From: Cryomorphaceae bacterium
GTDB lineage: Bacteria; Bacteroidota; Bacteroidia; Flavobacteriales_D; Cryomorphaceae
NCBI GenBank assembly: GCA_003565555.1
Contig: PXBH01000145.1
Coordinates: forward strand, 73,334-137,333
Length of the DNA: 64,000 bases
Reading direction: 5' to 3'
A program made the position numbers and the translations under genes. Position 1 is the stretch's first letter. Each line of letters starts with the position of its first letter. Of this stretch, positions 1 through 8,919 are shown in pieces. A model generated the notes under the pieces. It searched no databases and was not told the DNA's origin. It saw nothing but the letters and a program-made list of their open reading frames with translations.

Positions 1-82
1 CATGGGATATTTCCGGGAAGGTAGAAAATCTAAAAATTTTCTCGGTGTGCCGCGTCTTGTCCCCGCGTATTCGGTGGGATGC

Positions 83-1474
83 TCATACGGAAAAGACCTC
101 CTTGTGTTTGGGAATTTCAATTCTGTGAAATCCCTTCTTGCTTAGGTGATCACGGTAATTTTCCATCACTTTTTCATTTCCGTGCACCAGAAAGATGTGC
201 TTGATCAGGTGGGCTTGTTGGCACATGAGGTATTCCGTCATTTCGTCCCGATCACCGTGTGCACTGTACGAATCTATCGAGTCAATTTTGGCTTTAACTT
301 GCAGTTCTCTCCCGAAAAGTTTGACGGATTTTGCTCCTCCGCGTATGCGCCCTCCCAGTGAGCCCGGCTCGCAATACCCCACAAAGAGAATGGTATTTCT
401 CGGGTCTTCGATATTGTTGTTGATGTGGTGAAGTATCCTCCCTGCCTCGGCCATACCCGAAGCGGAGATGATGATGCAAGGCTCTTGCAAATGATTAAGC
501 TGCTTGGAATATTTCGCATCGCGAATGTAGTGGAGGTTGGCAAAGCCGAAAGGATTGCTGTCGAGCCTCATGTACCGCTTCATATCCTTGTTGAAGTGCT
601 CCGGAAAGGATTTGAAAATATCTGTGGCATTGGTACTGAGCGGGCTGTCTACGAAAACTTTGATGGGAGGCAGTTTTCCCTCGGTCTCAAGTTTGTCCAA
701 TGCGAATACGATTTCCTGCGTACGGCCTATGCTGAAAGCGGGGATGATCAGCTTTCCTTTGTTTTCTACACAAGTCTCGTGTACGGTCTTCAGCAGGTGT
801 TTTGCCGTATCATCGGCCGATTCGTGCAAGCGGTCCCCGTAAGTGCTCTCTGTGATGATGATTTCTGCTTGGGGAAAGGGTTCTCGGCCTCGGATGATTT
901 GCTGGTTTTGTCGCCCGATATCGGAAGTGTAGGCCAGTGCATGGGTTTTGCGCCCTTCTTTCAGCCGCAGGTTCACACATGCACTTCCCAGGATGTGGCC
1001 TACGTAGGTAAACATGAGGGTCACCTTTTCATGCACCTGAATCCACTCATTGTAGGGAAGGGGTTCGAAGAGGTTCATGGTTGCTGCCACGTCGTCAAAG
1101 TCGTAGAGCGGTTCATCTTCTTCCCCGAGTATGCCGTGCTTTTTGCGAAAGTTGAAATCGCTCTGTTGAATGAAGGCCGAATCTGCAAGCATGATTTCAC
1201 AGAGGGCTTTGGTGGGCTCCGTGGCGTAAATCGGTCCCCGAAAGCCTTCTTTTACCAAGCGCGGCAGGAGTCCCGAATGGTCGATGTGGGCGTGAGAGAG
1301 GATTGCCATATCCAATTTCTTCGGGTCAAAACCGAGATGCCTGTTGCGCTTGCCTCGGTCATCGCGCCCTTGGTACATGCCGCAATCGAGCAAAACGGAG
1401 GGCATATCTTTGCCTTCAATGAAGAACTTTGACCCTGTCACCGTACGGGCCGCTCCGATAAAATGAATTTTCAC
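83..1474 (-). CDS. MBL-fold beta-CASP RNA-metabolising metallo-hydrolase
   Basis: A 463-residue protein with the zinc-binding motif HAHIDHSG at residues 61-68, the signature of metallo-beta-lactamase hydrolases. The middle part (about 200-330) fits a beta-CASP cap and the C-terminus (about 380-450, with VGYCEPGSLGGRIRGG and the late histidines SAHGD and VHGNE) fits the RMMBL domain. This layout is that of YsxA/CPSF-type RNA exonucleases or endonucleases, so cytoplasmic RNA processing is the likely job; the exact substrate cannot be told. It is divergent from ridA with a 68-base gap. The ATG at 1474 starts directly with the first beta strand of the fold, which supports it. Family confidence is high, function moderate. 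Confidence 0.9.
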   Translation of the reverse strand: MKIHFIGAARTVTGSKFFIEGKDMPSVLLDCGMYQGRDDRGKRNRHLGFDPKKLDMAILSHAHIDHSGLLPRLVKEGFRGPIYATEPTKALCEIMLADSAFIQQSDFNFRKKHGILGEEDEPLYDFDDVAATMNLFEPLPYNEWIQVHEKVTLMFTYVGHILGSACVNLRLKEGRKTHALAYTSDIGRQNQQIIRGREPFPQAEIIITESTYGDRLHESADDTAKHLLKTVHETCVENKGKLIIPAFSIGRTQEIVFALDKLETEGKLPPIKVFVDSPLSTNATDIFKSFPEHFNKDMKRYMRLDSNPFGFANLHYIRDAKYSKQLNHLQEPCIIISASGMAEAGRILHHINNNIEDPRNTILFVGYCEPGSLGGRIRGGAKSVKLFGRELQVKAKIDSIDSYSAHGDRDEMTEYLMCQQAHLIKHIFLVHGNEKVMENYRDHLSKKGFHRIEIPKHKEVFSV

Positions 1475-1542
1475 AGATTGAGGTTTCCCGTAAAGGTATA
1501 ATATGATTTGCGACCTTTGGTGCTGTTAAAGCAAACATCCCT

Positions 1543-1917
1543 ATGGAAGCATTCAACACAAAGGAAGCCCCGCAGGCTATCGGCCCCTACAGCCAGGCGA
1601 TGAGGCACGGAAATACCCTGTACATCAGCGGACAGATCGGCCTTGACCCCCTTACGGGAAAATTCGTGTCGGAATCGCTTGATGCCCAAACCGAGCAGGT
1701 CATGAAAAACTTGGGCGCCGTGCTCCGCGCCGCCGGAGCAGATTACGGAAATGTGGTGAAATGCTCGGTCTTTCTGCTCGATATGAAGCGTTTTCCTGAG
1801 GTCAATGCGGTGTACGGCAAGTATTTCGAAGCGTCCTTTCCCGCGCGTGAAACGGTGCAGGTCAGTGCCTTGCCCGCAGGTGCCCTCGTAGAGGTATCGG
1901 CCGTGGCCGCACTTTAA
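1543..1917 (+). CDS. ridA: RidA family enamine/imine deaminase
   Basis: A 124-residue protein of standard RidA length. It contains the family features GPYSQA near residue 14, SGQIGLDP near 30, NVVKCSVFLLDM near 70 and the end block FPARETVQVSALPAGALVEV, including the conserved arginine (R105 region) that binds the carboxylate of the substrate. RidA hydrolyses reactive 2-aminoacrylate and related imines released by PLP enzymes such as threonine/serine dehydratase. It is a single gene, divergent from the beta-CASP hydrolase and convergent with the next gene; the two stop codons overlap by four bases. Confidence 0.95.
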   Translation: MEAFNTKEAPQAIGPYSQAMRHGNTLYISGQIGLDPLTGKFVSESLDAQTEQVMKNLGAVLRAAGADYGNVVKCSVFLLDMKRFPEVNAVYGKYFEASFPARETVQVSALPAGALVEVSAVAAL

Positions 1918-2432
1918 TCCATGTGTTTACGGTTTACCGCATAGAGGATAATGAAGAGTGCACTCACCAAGGCAGACAGTGCGTAAATAAAACCTGTGAC
2001 GATATTGATGCCGAGAATAACCAGAGGCAAGATGATGCCGAAAATTTTTGCGGCCACGTAGACCGTAAATCCCTTTCGGTTGAGGTTGAGCATAAGATAG
2101 GCGCCCAGAGCGGAAAGCAGAGCCACGGCAATGGTTATGATGCCCAGGGTGGTAGATTTATTGATCCCGCGTGATACCGTAACGGAAACATCATCGAGCA
2201 CGCGCTCTAAAAACTTAGAGGTTTGCGGATCTGCCTGGCTGAGCCCTTCTTCCAGTTGCGTTGCAATTTCTTTCCACTGGCCCTCGTCAAAACTCTTTGA
2301 GGAAAAGATCGTTGTGACTCCTTCAAAAAAGTAGTAAGCCGATGCGGCAAACGTAAGGATGCAGAGTACAGTGAGAAAAGTCGGGCGTCTCTTAGAGACA
2401 GACGGAGTTTCGTCGACGAGTTCGTGATTCAT
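1914..2432 (-). CDS. Hypothetical four-helix membrane protein
   Basis: I do not recognise this 172-residue protein. Hydrophobic segments lie near residues 18-38, 93-113, 122-143 and 145-165, with a charged, probably extracytoplasmic stretch of about 50 residues between the first two helices. No catalytic or metal motif is visible. The last helix ends with NRKHMD. It is convergent with ridA and sits 62 bases downstream of the M61 peptidase gene on the same strand, so it may be cotranscribed with it. A real gene is likely because length, start and hydrophobic pattern are coherent, but no function can be given. Confidence 0.75.
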   Translation of the reverse strand: MNHELVDETPSVSKRRPTFLTVLCILTFAASAYYFFEGVTTIFSSKSFDEGQWKEIATQLEEGLSQADPQTSKFLERVLDDVSVTVSRGINKSTTLGIITIAVALLSALGAYLMLNLNRKGFTVYVAAKIFGIILPLVILGINIVTGFIYALSALVSALFIILYAVNRKHMD

Positions 2433-2494
2433 GGCAGCGGTTATTGAGGGTCAAATATGCAAAGATTTCATCGGCAGGCTGTAATAATCAGGGT

Positions 2495-4228
2495 TCATTT
2501 TTTTTTAAATGTGTTTTTCCAAGCCCGAAATATATCGGCTTTTCCGGAGGGATTGGCCTCAATTTTATAACTGACCAAGTGGGCCTTACCGTCGGGCTGC
2601 AGCTCACAGGTGCGGGTTTTGTATCCTTTTCTTACTTCAAGCATAACAGAGGAATGTCGCATTACGGATTCTGTGGTGTTGGCCCGAAACTCGGCTGAGG
2701 GGACGCCGTTTACCGTTTCGATCACGTCGCCCTCCCGCAGGCCGCATTTTTCTGCGGGAGATTCCCGAGCCACGTAGTTGACGAGTAATCCCCGAGGCGT
2801 TTTGACCGACGCGGTGCCCCACCAAGTTTCTTTCTCCTTCGTTTGCTCGGAAACATGCAGTTTAAGCCCCGCCAAAGTCAGGGCTTCGGTGAAGAAGTGC
2901 TCAAGGGCTCCTCTGCCGTCTGCCACCGCATTGTACAAGGCATCCCAGGGCTTATCGGCAGCGGCTTTCAGGGCATTCCAATATTCCTCTTCGGTGTAGC
3001 CCTTATCGGGGTCGCAAGATTCATAGAGTTCGCGCATCACATCGGAGAGGCCCCGCTCTCCTTCACTGTAATCGAGGATCATGGCGTCGCACACGAAGGC
3101 CAGCATGGCGCCCTCGGTGTATATGCTCTGCCTGCGTCCGGGAGCAGTGCGTTCGTACCCGTCGATCCAAGTGTCCACGGAAGAGTCCGCCAGGGAAAGG
3201 TTGTTTCTGCCTTCGTTTTCCATGTGCCGCTGCAGGTGTCCGCTGAGTGCACCGAGAAATTCATCATCAGAGAAGACCCCGGATTGCCATAGCATCAAGT
3301 CGCCCATATAGGTGGTCACACCCTCTGCTACATAGCCCAGCCGCGAAGGTGATGGCCCGGTAAAGTCGTAGGGGGTCCAATCTGCCGGGCGCAGGTATTT
3401 TACATTCCAGGTATGGTAGAGTTCGTGGGAGGCGATGCTCAAAAAAGAGTTGTACATGTCTTTCGACTCCAGATGTGCCGAAGGCCCCATTACAATCACG
3501 GTGCTTTTTTCGTGTTCCACCCCGTGGCGTGCCTTCGCCTCGAGAAACAGAAGCAAAAAGCGGTATTCCTCTGCGGGAAAACCCCCGAAAGCCTGAAGCT
3601 GTACCTCTGTGAAGGCTTTGAAGTCGGCGATGATACCCCCTGAATCTTCGGGAAAGTAGCCCGAAACGTGAATGTGAAAAGGAATGCCGCCTGCGTGGTA
3701 GGAATAGCTGTGAAGATCGGGTGCGGCGAGGATGGGAGTATCCAGCAGCTCCTGAAGATTTTTGGCTTGAAAGCGAAACATTTGTGCATCGACGGCGGGC
3801 TGCCTGTTCTGAAATGTAGTGGCGCAATCCCATTCTTCGGGGAGCTCCAGGTCCAAGTCGAAAGGGTCTTCTTCCCTGCCTTCGGGCCACATCAGGCTGT
3901 TGACGGGGTTGAGCAGCAAAACTTCCTCGTCGCAATAGGTATTTCCGGCCGTGAGCTCAGCAGCATAAAGGGTGTACTCCGCGGTGATTTCCGAACCTTT
4001 CGGTGTTTCGACCCGGTAGGTATATCCGTCATGTTTTCGGGATGCGACCTGCATACCTTCCGCAGTTGCGGTAAGCCCGATGTAGTTCTTCGGAAATTTG
4101 CCCTCCTCGTACCTGCCGGGCCTCCAATAGGGTATGCGAAGAAAGGTAATCTCAGAGCTTGCCGTGAAGGTGAATTTCACCCTGAGCAGGTTTTTTTTTG
4201 TTGACAAAATGCGGATGGAGAACTTCAT
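2495..4228 (-). CDS. M61 family glycyl-aminopeptidase-like metallopeptidase with PDZ domain
   Basis: A 577-residue protein when started at the ATG at 4228. An in-frame extension of 21 residues is possible but the sequence MKFSIRILSTKKN is where the M61 N-terminal beta domain starts. The zinc motif HELYHTWN is at residues 268-275, with the third ligand probably in VAEGVTTYMGD around 300. A PDZ domain follows at about 480-560 (RGLLVNYVARESPAEKCGLREGDVIETVNG). M61 enzymes trim N-terminal residues of peptides; the PDZ domain should bind substrate C-termini or hydrophobic patches. No signal peptide is obvious, so it looks cytoplasmic. It is divergent from lpdA with a 170-base gap. Confidence 0.9.
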   Translation of the reverse strand: MKFSIRILSTKKNLLRVKFTFTASSEITFLRIPYWRPGRYEEGKFPKNYIGLTATAEGMQVASRKHDGYTYRVETPKGSEITAEYTLYAAELTAGNTYCDEEVLLLNPVNSLMWPEGREEDPFDLDLELPEEWDCATTFQNRQPAVDAQMFRFQAKNLQELLDTPILAAPDLHSYSYHAGGIPFHIHVSGYFPEDSGGIIADFKAFTEVQLQAFGGFPAEEYRFLLLFLEAKARHGVEHEKSTVIVMGPSAHLESKDMYNSFLSIASHELYHTWNVKYLRPADWTPYDFTGPSPSRLGYVAEGVTTYMGDLMLWQSGVFSDDEFLGALSGHLQRHMENEGRNNLSLADSSVDTWIDGYERTAPGRRQSIYTEGAMLAFVCDAMILDYSEGERGLSDVMRELYESCDPDKGYTEEEYWNALKAAADKPWDALYNAVADGRGALEHFFTEALTLAGLKLHVSEQTKEKETWWGTASVKTPRGLLVNYVARESPAEKCGLREGDVIETVNGVPSAEFRANTTESVMRHSSVMLEVRKGYKTRTCELQPDGKAHLVSYKIEANPSGKADIFRAWKNTFKKK

Positions 4229-4357
4229 AACTGCGTTTTGCCAAAGATATAAAACCGAGGTTATCTGCGCTTTACTTTTTGCGTCGGGCATGTTTGTTCC
4301 TTACTGCGCAATGCCTTTGCTCGGAGAGCACAGGTCCGCAGGTCGACCAAATATTCT

Positions 4358-4365
4358 TACCTTCG
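4358..4365 (+). promoter_or_regulatory. Candidate -7 element for lpdA
   Basis: TACCTTCG lies 34 bases upstream of the lpdA ATG and differs from the Bacteroidota -7 consensus TAnnTTTG by one base. The same octamer precedes the DUF389 gene. No good TTTG -33 element is seen at the usual distance, so support is modest. Confidence 0.3.
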
Positions 4366-4398
4366 CTGCCGAATTTTTGACCCGAAAAATAAGGCCTT

Positions 4399-5787
4399 AT
4401 GAAATACGACATCATTGTTCTCGGCAGCGGTCCGGGCGGTTACGTTACCGCCATTCGCGCATCTCAACTCGGATTTAAGACCGCTGTGGTTGAACGTGAA
4501 GCTCTGGGCGGAATCTGCCTGAACTGGGGCTGCATTCCCACAAAAGCACTGCTGAAAAGCGCAAATGTGTACGATTACATCAACCACGCCGGCGACTACG
4601 GAATTAAGCTGGAGAAGCCTGCCGTGGATTTCGGAGGCATGATCAAGCGCAGCCGCGATACCGCCGACGGCATGAGCAAAGGTGTGACTTTCCTCATGAA
4701 AAAGAACAAGATCGATGTGCTGATGGGTGACGGAAAGTTGAAACCCGGGAAAAAAGTGGAGGTGACAGATAAAGACGGAAAGTCCGTCGAATACGGCGCC
4801 GACCATGTGATTATAGCTACAGGGGCACGTGCCAAGGAGCTACCCAATGTGAAAATTGACGGGAAGAAAATCATCGAGTACCGCAAGGCCATGAGCATGG
4901 AAAAGCAGCCGAAAAAAATGGTGGTTATGGGCAGCGGGGCCATCGGCTGTGAGTTTGCCTACTTTTACAACGCTATCGGTACGGAGGTCACCATTGTGGA
5001 ATACCTCGACAATATTGTGCCGCGCGAAGATGAAGAAGTGAGTAAACAGCTCGCACGGACCTTTAAAAAGAACGGAATCAAGATCATGACAGGCTCCGCG
5101 GTAGAAAAGGTCGATACTTCCGGCAGCGGATGCAAGGTGCACGTAAAGACCAAAAAAGGCGAGGAAGTGATCGAGTGTGACGTAGTACTCAGCGCTGTGG
5201 GCGTCACTGCCAATATCGAGAACATCGGCCTCGAAGAAGTCGGTATTGTGACTGACAAGGGTCAGGTGAAGGTGGACGAATTTTACAAAACCAACATTCC
5301 GGGATATTACGCCATCGGCGATTGCGTGCCCGGTCCTGCATTGGCCCATATGGCGAGTGCAGAAGGGATCACCTGTGTAGAAGGCATCAAGGGCATGGAT
5401 CCCGAGCCCATTGATTACGGCAACATTCCGAGCTGTACCTACTGCTCACCGGAAGTGGCTTCTGTGGGCATGACCGAAACAGATGCCAAAGAGGCGGGGC
5501 ATGAAATTAAAGTCGGAAAATTTCCTTTTTCCGCTTCCGGAAAGGCGAAAGCAGCCGGACACAGTGACGGGTTTGTAAAACTCATCTTCGATGCCAAGTA
5601 CGGAGAGCTTTTGGGCGGTCATATGATCGGAGCAAATGTGACCGAAATGATCGCTGAAATTGTCAGCATCCGAAAGCTCGAGACGACGGGCCACGAAATC
5701 ATCAAAACGGTACACCCTCACCCCACCATGAGTGAGGCTGTGATGGAGGCCGCCGCTGCGGCTTACGATGAGGTCATCCACCTTTAA
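4399..5787 (+). CDS. lpdA: Dihydrolipoyl dehydrogenase (E3)
   Basis: A 462-residue flavoprotein disulfide reductase. The FAD-binding GSGPGG motif is at residues 9-14 and the redox-active disulfide is in GGICLNWGCIPTK (C40 and C45). The NAD-binding motif GSGAIGCEFA sits near 178, and the C-terminal HPHPTMSE block provides the catalytic His-Glu pair of the dimer partner. Lpd reoxidises dihydrolipoamide in the pyruvate and 2-oxoglutarate dehydrogenase and glycine cleavage complexes. The tryptophan in the active-site motif (NWGC rather than NVGC) is common in Bacteroidota E3 proteins. It stands alone and is followed by an intrinsic terminator. Confidence 0.96.
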   Translation: MKYDIIVLGSGPGGYVTAIRASQLGFKTAVVEREALGGICLNWGCIPTKALLKSANVYDYINHAGDYGIKLEKPAVDFGGMIKRSRDTADGMSKGVTFLMKKNKIDVLMGDGKLKPGKKVEVTDKDGKSVEYGADHVIIATGARAKELPNVKIDGKKIIEYRKAMSMEKQPKKMVVMGSGAIGCEFAYFYNAIGTEVTIVEYLDNIVPREDEEVSKQLARTFKKNGIKIMTGSAVEKVDTSGSGCKVHVKTKKGEEVIECDVVLSAVGVTANIENIGLEEVGIVTDKGQVKVDEFYKTNIPGYYAIGDCVPGPALAHMASAEGITCVEGIKGMDPEPIDYGNIPSCTYCSPEVASVGMTETDAKEAGHEIKVGKFPFSASGKAKAAGHSDGFVKLIFDAKYGELLGGHMIGANVTEMIAEIVSIRKLETTGHEIIKTVHPHPTMSEAVMEAAAAAYDEVIHL

Positions 5788-5805
5788 GAATAAAATTTTC
5801 AGACC

Positions 5806-5834
5806 AAAAAAAGCCCCGATTTCGGGGCTTTTTG
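5806..5834 (+). terminator. Rho-independent terminator after lpdA
   Basis: An inverted repeat AGCCCCGA / TCGGGGCT (5812-5819 and 5822-5829) is flanked by A and T runs and begins about 20 bases after the lpdA stop. The T tract on the plus strand fits termination of lpdA; the A tract may also serve the minus-strand gene that ends at 5927. Confidence 0.85.
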
Positions 5835-5926
5835 TTTTTGAAGGTTCGAACGTCTTTTTTGCTGCTGCCTTTGATTTGCCTTGCAGGACGGGCATACGGT
5901 CTTTTCTCGCTCCGTCGGGAATTTTC

Positions 5927-6295
5927 TCATCCCAAAAAGGCAGTGGTCAATACACCTGATGAGGCCAGGTGTCGGGCGCTGCGGGCCGCGCTCCTTTCCA
6001 TTCGTTCATTGCATTCGGGCAACCTTCCGTGCGTGCTCTGAAATTTTCTGACCAGCTGTGCATAGCGCTTGTCAGGATTGTGTGTAGTCTCAAACGTAAA
6101 ATACTGTACGCTTTTCAGACATTCACTTTCCGGTGAGGTGTGTTGCATCAGGCGCTCGGCAATGGTCTGCCTTCCCGCCTTGCCGAAGTAAATCACCTCT
6201 TTTTTTTCATTGTACAATGAGTACACCCCTCGTGAACAGCTTGCATTTTCTGCTATAGCCGCTCGGGTAAACGGAAATAAAATTTCAGTTCGCAT
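5927..6295 (-). CDS. Small GIY-YIG nuclease-like protein
   Basis: A 122-residue protein whose first 60 residues look like a GIY-YIG fold: GVYSLYNEKKEVIYFGKAG (residues about 23-41), followed by a conserved arginine in AERLMQH. The canonical GIY and YIG triplets appear here as GVY and YFG. Behind them is a charged segment (LVRKFQSTHGRLPECNERM) without clear identity. GIY-YIG domains cut DNA as stand-alone endonucleases or as parts of repair enzymes, but some small members are likely non-catalytic; the general-base tyrosine and arginine seem present, while the usual late glutamate is not obvious. It is preceded by two inverted repeats (6311-6349). Confidence 0.7.
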   Translation of the reverse strand: MRTEILFPFTRAAIAENASCSRGVYSLYNEKKEVIYFGKAGRQTIAERLMQHTSPESECLKSVQYFTFETTHNPDKRYAQLVRKFQSTHGRLPECNERMERSAARSARHLASSGVLTTAFLG

Positions 6296-6310
6296 CGCGG
6301 TAATCGGTTA

Positions 6311-6349
6311 ATTTGTTTGACAAATCGTCTCGGGCGGTTATTCCGAGAC
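6311..6349. repeat. Two adjacent inverted repeats between the GIY-YIG gene and hemN
   Basis: ATTTGT-TTG-ACAAAT at 6311-6325 is a perfect six-base inverted repeat 16 bases upstream of the GIY-YIG start. GTCTCGG / CCGAGAC at 6327-6333 and 6343-6349 is a seven-base inverted repeat with a nine-base loop. The second could be the weak terminator of the cco-hemN transcript (no T run is seen); the first could be an operator. Confidence 0.45.
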
Positions 6350-6411
6350 AACGACCGAAGGGGTTAATTTTCGATCAATTCAAAGTTAAGCCAATTTTAG
6401 CCCGAATGCAA

Positions 6412-7779
6412 CTAAATAGCGGAGGCAAACTGATTTTTTTCTTCGACGGGCCGCCTGTATTTGTCGATTACCTCTGCTATGTTTCTCACAAAAATCCGTC
6501 CTTTTTCTGTGATTTTCAGTGTGCGGCCGTTCTTCCCGGTGAGCACGGCCAGACCGTCTCGAACGAAGCAAGAAAAATTTTCCGCCGCTGCATCCATGAA
6601 CGCCCTCACTTCGGGGGGGTCGGATTCCCAATCGGTTTCATGTCGGCACATGAGGTTGAGGATATGTTTTCCGAGAATGATGTCCGTCGCATCGGAGAGA
6701 TGTCCTTTTACTACGGGACATTTTCCGCCGTTTATCTTCTCAAGGTAGCCTTCTACACTTTTCGCATTTTGGCCGTAGGCGGTGCCCAGGTCTGAAATGG
6801 CCGATACGCCCAGGCCTATCAGGAGATCTGTCTTGAGGTCTGTGTACCCCATGAAGTTTCGGTGTACTTTTCCCTTTCCGTAAGCCTCCGTCAGGCTGTC
6901 GGCGGGCAGGGAGAAATGGTCCAGACCGATGCTTACATAGCCCGCTTTTCTGAAAGCGTCACGGCCTGCAGTGAAGAGCGCAAGCTTAGCATCGGCGTCG
7001 GGAAGGTCGTTTTCGCTGTATGCGCGTTGCCCGGGATGCTTCCAAGGTACATGCGCGTAGCTGTAGAGGGCGATTCGGTCGGGTCGCATGCGCATCACTT
7101 CTTCCACGGTTTGGCGAAAGCCTGTCGCGCTTTGAAAGGGCAGGCCGTAGACCAGATCAAAGTTTACGGAGCGGAAGCCCAGGCTGCGCGCTTCCTCGGT
7201 CACCCGGTGCACATCTTCGGGCGTCTGCCAGCGATTGATGGCCTTCTGTACCTTTTCGTCAAAGTCTTGTACACCCAAACTCAGCCGATCGAATCCTGCT
7301 TTGCGCAGCGCGAGCAGGTGCGCCCGCGTGGTATTTGCAGGGTGTGCCTCAAAACTGAAAGATGCCGCCTCACTTACCTCGCAGTCATCGGTGACATTGC
7401 TGATCAGGCGCGTCAGTTGCTCAGGCGAGAAGAAGGTGGGCGTACCTCCCCCGAGGTGGATTTCGCGGATCAGCGGTTTTTCACCGAGACGCTCGAGGTA
7501 CATGCGCCATTCTGCTGTTACCGCGTCGATGTAAGGGCCTTCCACTTTGTGGTTGACCGTGATCCGCGTGTTGCATCCGCAGTAAGTGCAGAGACTCTCG
7601 CAGTAGGGCAGGTGGATGTAAACGGCAATGCCCCGACGCCCCGCCCCGGAAGCGGCGGCTTCATCGAGTCTGTCGAGGTACTTCGACGTTTCGAAGGATT
7701 CAAGATCCCAGTTCGGTACGGTGGGATAGCTGGTATACCGCGGTACGGGCTTGTTGTATTTTTTCACCAAATCTTTCAC
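6412..7779 (-). CDS. hemN: Oxygen-independent coproporphyrinogen III oxidase (radical SAM)
   Basis: HemN decarboxylates coproporphyrinogen III to protoporphyrinogen IX without oxygen. The radical SAM cluster motif CESLCTYC (C60, C64, C67) is followed by GCN as in true HemN, and the N-terminus carries KYNKPVPRYTSYPT, typical of the family. Two starts are possible: TTG at 7788 or GTG at 7779. I chose the GTG because it overlaps the stop of the upstream gene as GTGA, which suits translational coupling, and the protein then starts MKDLVKKYN. It closes the cbb3 oxidase operon; anaerobic haem synthesis next to a low-oxygen oxidase makes sense and suggests FNR-type control. Confidence 0.95.
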   Translation of the reverse strand: MKDLVKKYNKPVPRYTSYPTVPNWDLESFETSKYLDRLDEAAASGAGRRGIAVYIHLPYCESLCTYCGCNTRITVNHKVEGPYIDAVTAEWRMYLERLGEKPLIREIHLGGGTPTFFSPEQLTRLISNVTDDCEVSEAASFSFEAHPANTTRAHLLALRKAGFDRLSLGVQDFDEKVQKAINRWQTPEDVHRVTEEARSLGFRSVNFDLVYGLPFQSATGFRQTVEEVMRMRPDRIALYSYAHVPWKHPGQRAYSENDLPDADAKLALFTAGRDAFRKAGYVSIGLDHFSLPADSLTEAYGKGKVHRNFMGYTDLKTDLLIGLGVSAISDLGTAYGQNAKSVEGYLEKINGGKCPVVKGHLSDATDIILGKHILNLMCRHETDWESDPPEVRAFMDAAAENFSCFVRDGLAVLTGKNGRTLKITEKGRIFVRNIAEVIDKYRRPVEEKNQFASAI

Positions 7780-8474
7780 GGTGCACAATCATTTTCGGGT
7801 GATACGATGAAGCCGAGCTCGGGACTCAGAAAGGGAATGCCCAGACCCAGTCCGCGGATGATAAAGAGTATAGCGATCAGACTTGCGAGATAGGGGGCGA
7901 GGCGCAGGAGAGATAAACGCATTTTTGACGAAAGTGCGGAAGCCCCGAAGGCGGTGAGCAATAAGGCCGGCACGGTACCCAGACCGAAAAGGGCCATAAA
8001 GGCTGCACCCTGCGCCGGGTGTGTAGTCACTACGGCACCGGCCAGCGCGATGTAAATCATGCCGCAGGGCAGGAATCCGTTGAAAAAACCGATGCCCAGC
8101 AGTGCAGAATATCTGTGGTCGCGCAGGCGCTTGGCCATAAAGCGTTGCGCCTTCGCCTGCAGCTTGTAGAGGGGCGTTTCCGCTTTTCCCATCAGGGCCG
8201 TTTTGGGAAGCCAAACGGCCGCAAGCATAATCACGCCCGCGCCGAGGGAAAGCCCCTGTTGGAAATCGGCCACAGCCAGGCCGAAACCCAAGGTGCCGAA
8301 GAGGAAGCCCAAGAGCGCATAAGCCCCTGTGCGCCCGAAATGGTAGAGGCCTGCGGCAGTAGCCTTTTTGCCGAAGCCGGAACCCCCCGAGGGGAGCGCC
8401 GCGGCAATAGGGCCGCACATGCCCACGCAGTGCAGGCTGCCCGCAAAACCGAGTATGAGGGCTGCCCAGTACAT
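7776..8474 (-). CDS. TauE/SafE (UreH-like) membrane protein of the cbb3 locus
   Basis: A 232-residue membrane protein with about six hydrophobic segments. It begins with ALILGFAGSLHCVGMCGPI, the motif of the sulfite-exporter TauE/SafE, UreH-type proteins that are very often found after ccoH in cbb3 loci of Bacteroidota and proteobacteria. The cysteine and histidine in the first helix suggest metal (probably copper) handling for oxidase assembly; that role is inferred from context. The ATG at 8474 overlaps the stop of ccoH as TGATG, so I prefer it to a TTG one codon upstream. A second half (about 120-225) repeats the pattern GFFNGFLPCGMIY. Confidence 0.88.
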   Translation of the reverse strand: MYWAALILGFAGSLHCVGMCGPIAAALPSGGSGFGKKATAAGLYHFGRTGAYALLGFLFGTLGFGLAVADFQQGLSLGAGVIMLAAVWLPKTALMGKAETPLYKLQAKAQRFMAKRLRDHRYSALLGIGFFNGFLPCGMIYIALAGAVVTTHPAQGAAFMALFGLGTVPALLLTAFGASALSSKMRLSLLRLAPYLASLIAILFIIRGLGLGIPFLSPELGFIVSPENDCAP

Positions 8475-8908
8475 CAATACAAGAGGTCGCGCTTGAGGTA
8501 ATAATCTGTGCCGCCCGCCTTGAAGCGCGCCTCCGCTTTGTAACGGCCGCGTCCGCGGGGTACGATGGTCATCCCTGCTTCGCTGTCGAGCATTATTTCA
8601 TGAAGCTCATCGTAATCGGCACCGTCCGGCTTGTAGAGGCTGAGTGTGCCCACGGGGCGCACGTCGCTCGGCAGGTTTTTAAATACGAGTCGGATGTCCT
8701 CGTCGGTGCGCACGATTTCTGCTTGGAATTCGGCTGCACTCAGGTTGTCAAAGGCGTCTTTCTTGCCCTGATAGTTGAGCTCGTTTTCGTAGTAATCATC
8801 GGTCACCAGCTCGTGGTCGTACTGCATGCTCATGATCAGGATGCTCAGCATGGAGACGGCAAAAACCGTGTAAACGATGGCAATTTTGTGTCCGAAGTTT
8901 AATTTCAT
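8474..8908 (-). CDS. ccoH: FixH/CcoH family cbb3 oxidase assembly protein
   Basis: A 144-residue protein with one N-terminal membrane helix (about residues 8-28) and a periplasmic domain. The block YDHELVTDDYYENELNYQ, right after the helix, is typical of FixH. CcoH is a stable partner of the oxidase needed for its assembly, and it works with the copper ATPase CcoI. It starts 11 bases after ccoG and overlaps the next gene. The C-terminal part (GTLSLYKPDGADYDELHEI) is a beta-rich, Ig-like domain of the family. Confidence 0.9.
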   Translation of the reverse strand: MKLNFGHKIAIVYTVFAVSMLSILIMSMQYDHELVTDDYYENELNYQGKKDAFDNLSAAEFQAEIVRTDEDIRLVFKNLPSDVRPVGTLSLYKPDGADYDELHEIMLDSEAGMTIVPRGRGRYKAEARFKAGGTDYYLKRDLLY

Positions 8909-8919
8909 GGCAGTGTTTT

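Noticed and set aside
425-1432. Plus-strand open frame of 335 codons opposite the beta-CASP hydrolase
   Set aside because: The minus strand encodes the metallo-hydrolase with an intact zinc motif; the plus-strand product matches nothing.
5840-5853. GGTTCGAA, a tRNA T-loop-like word
   Set aside because: No cloverleaf can be drawn around it; it lies just after the lpdA terminator.
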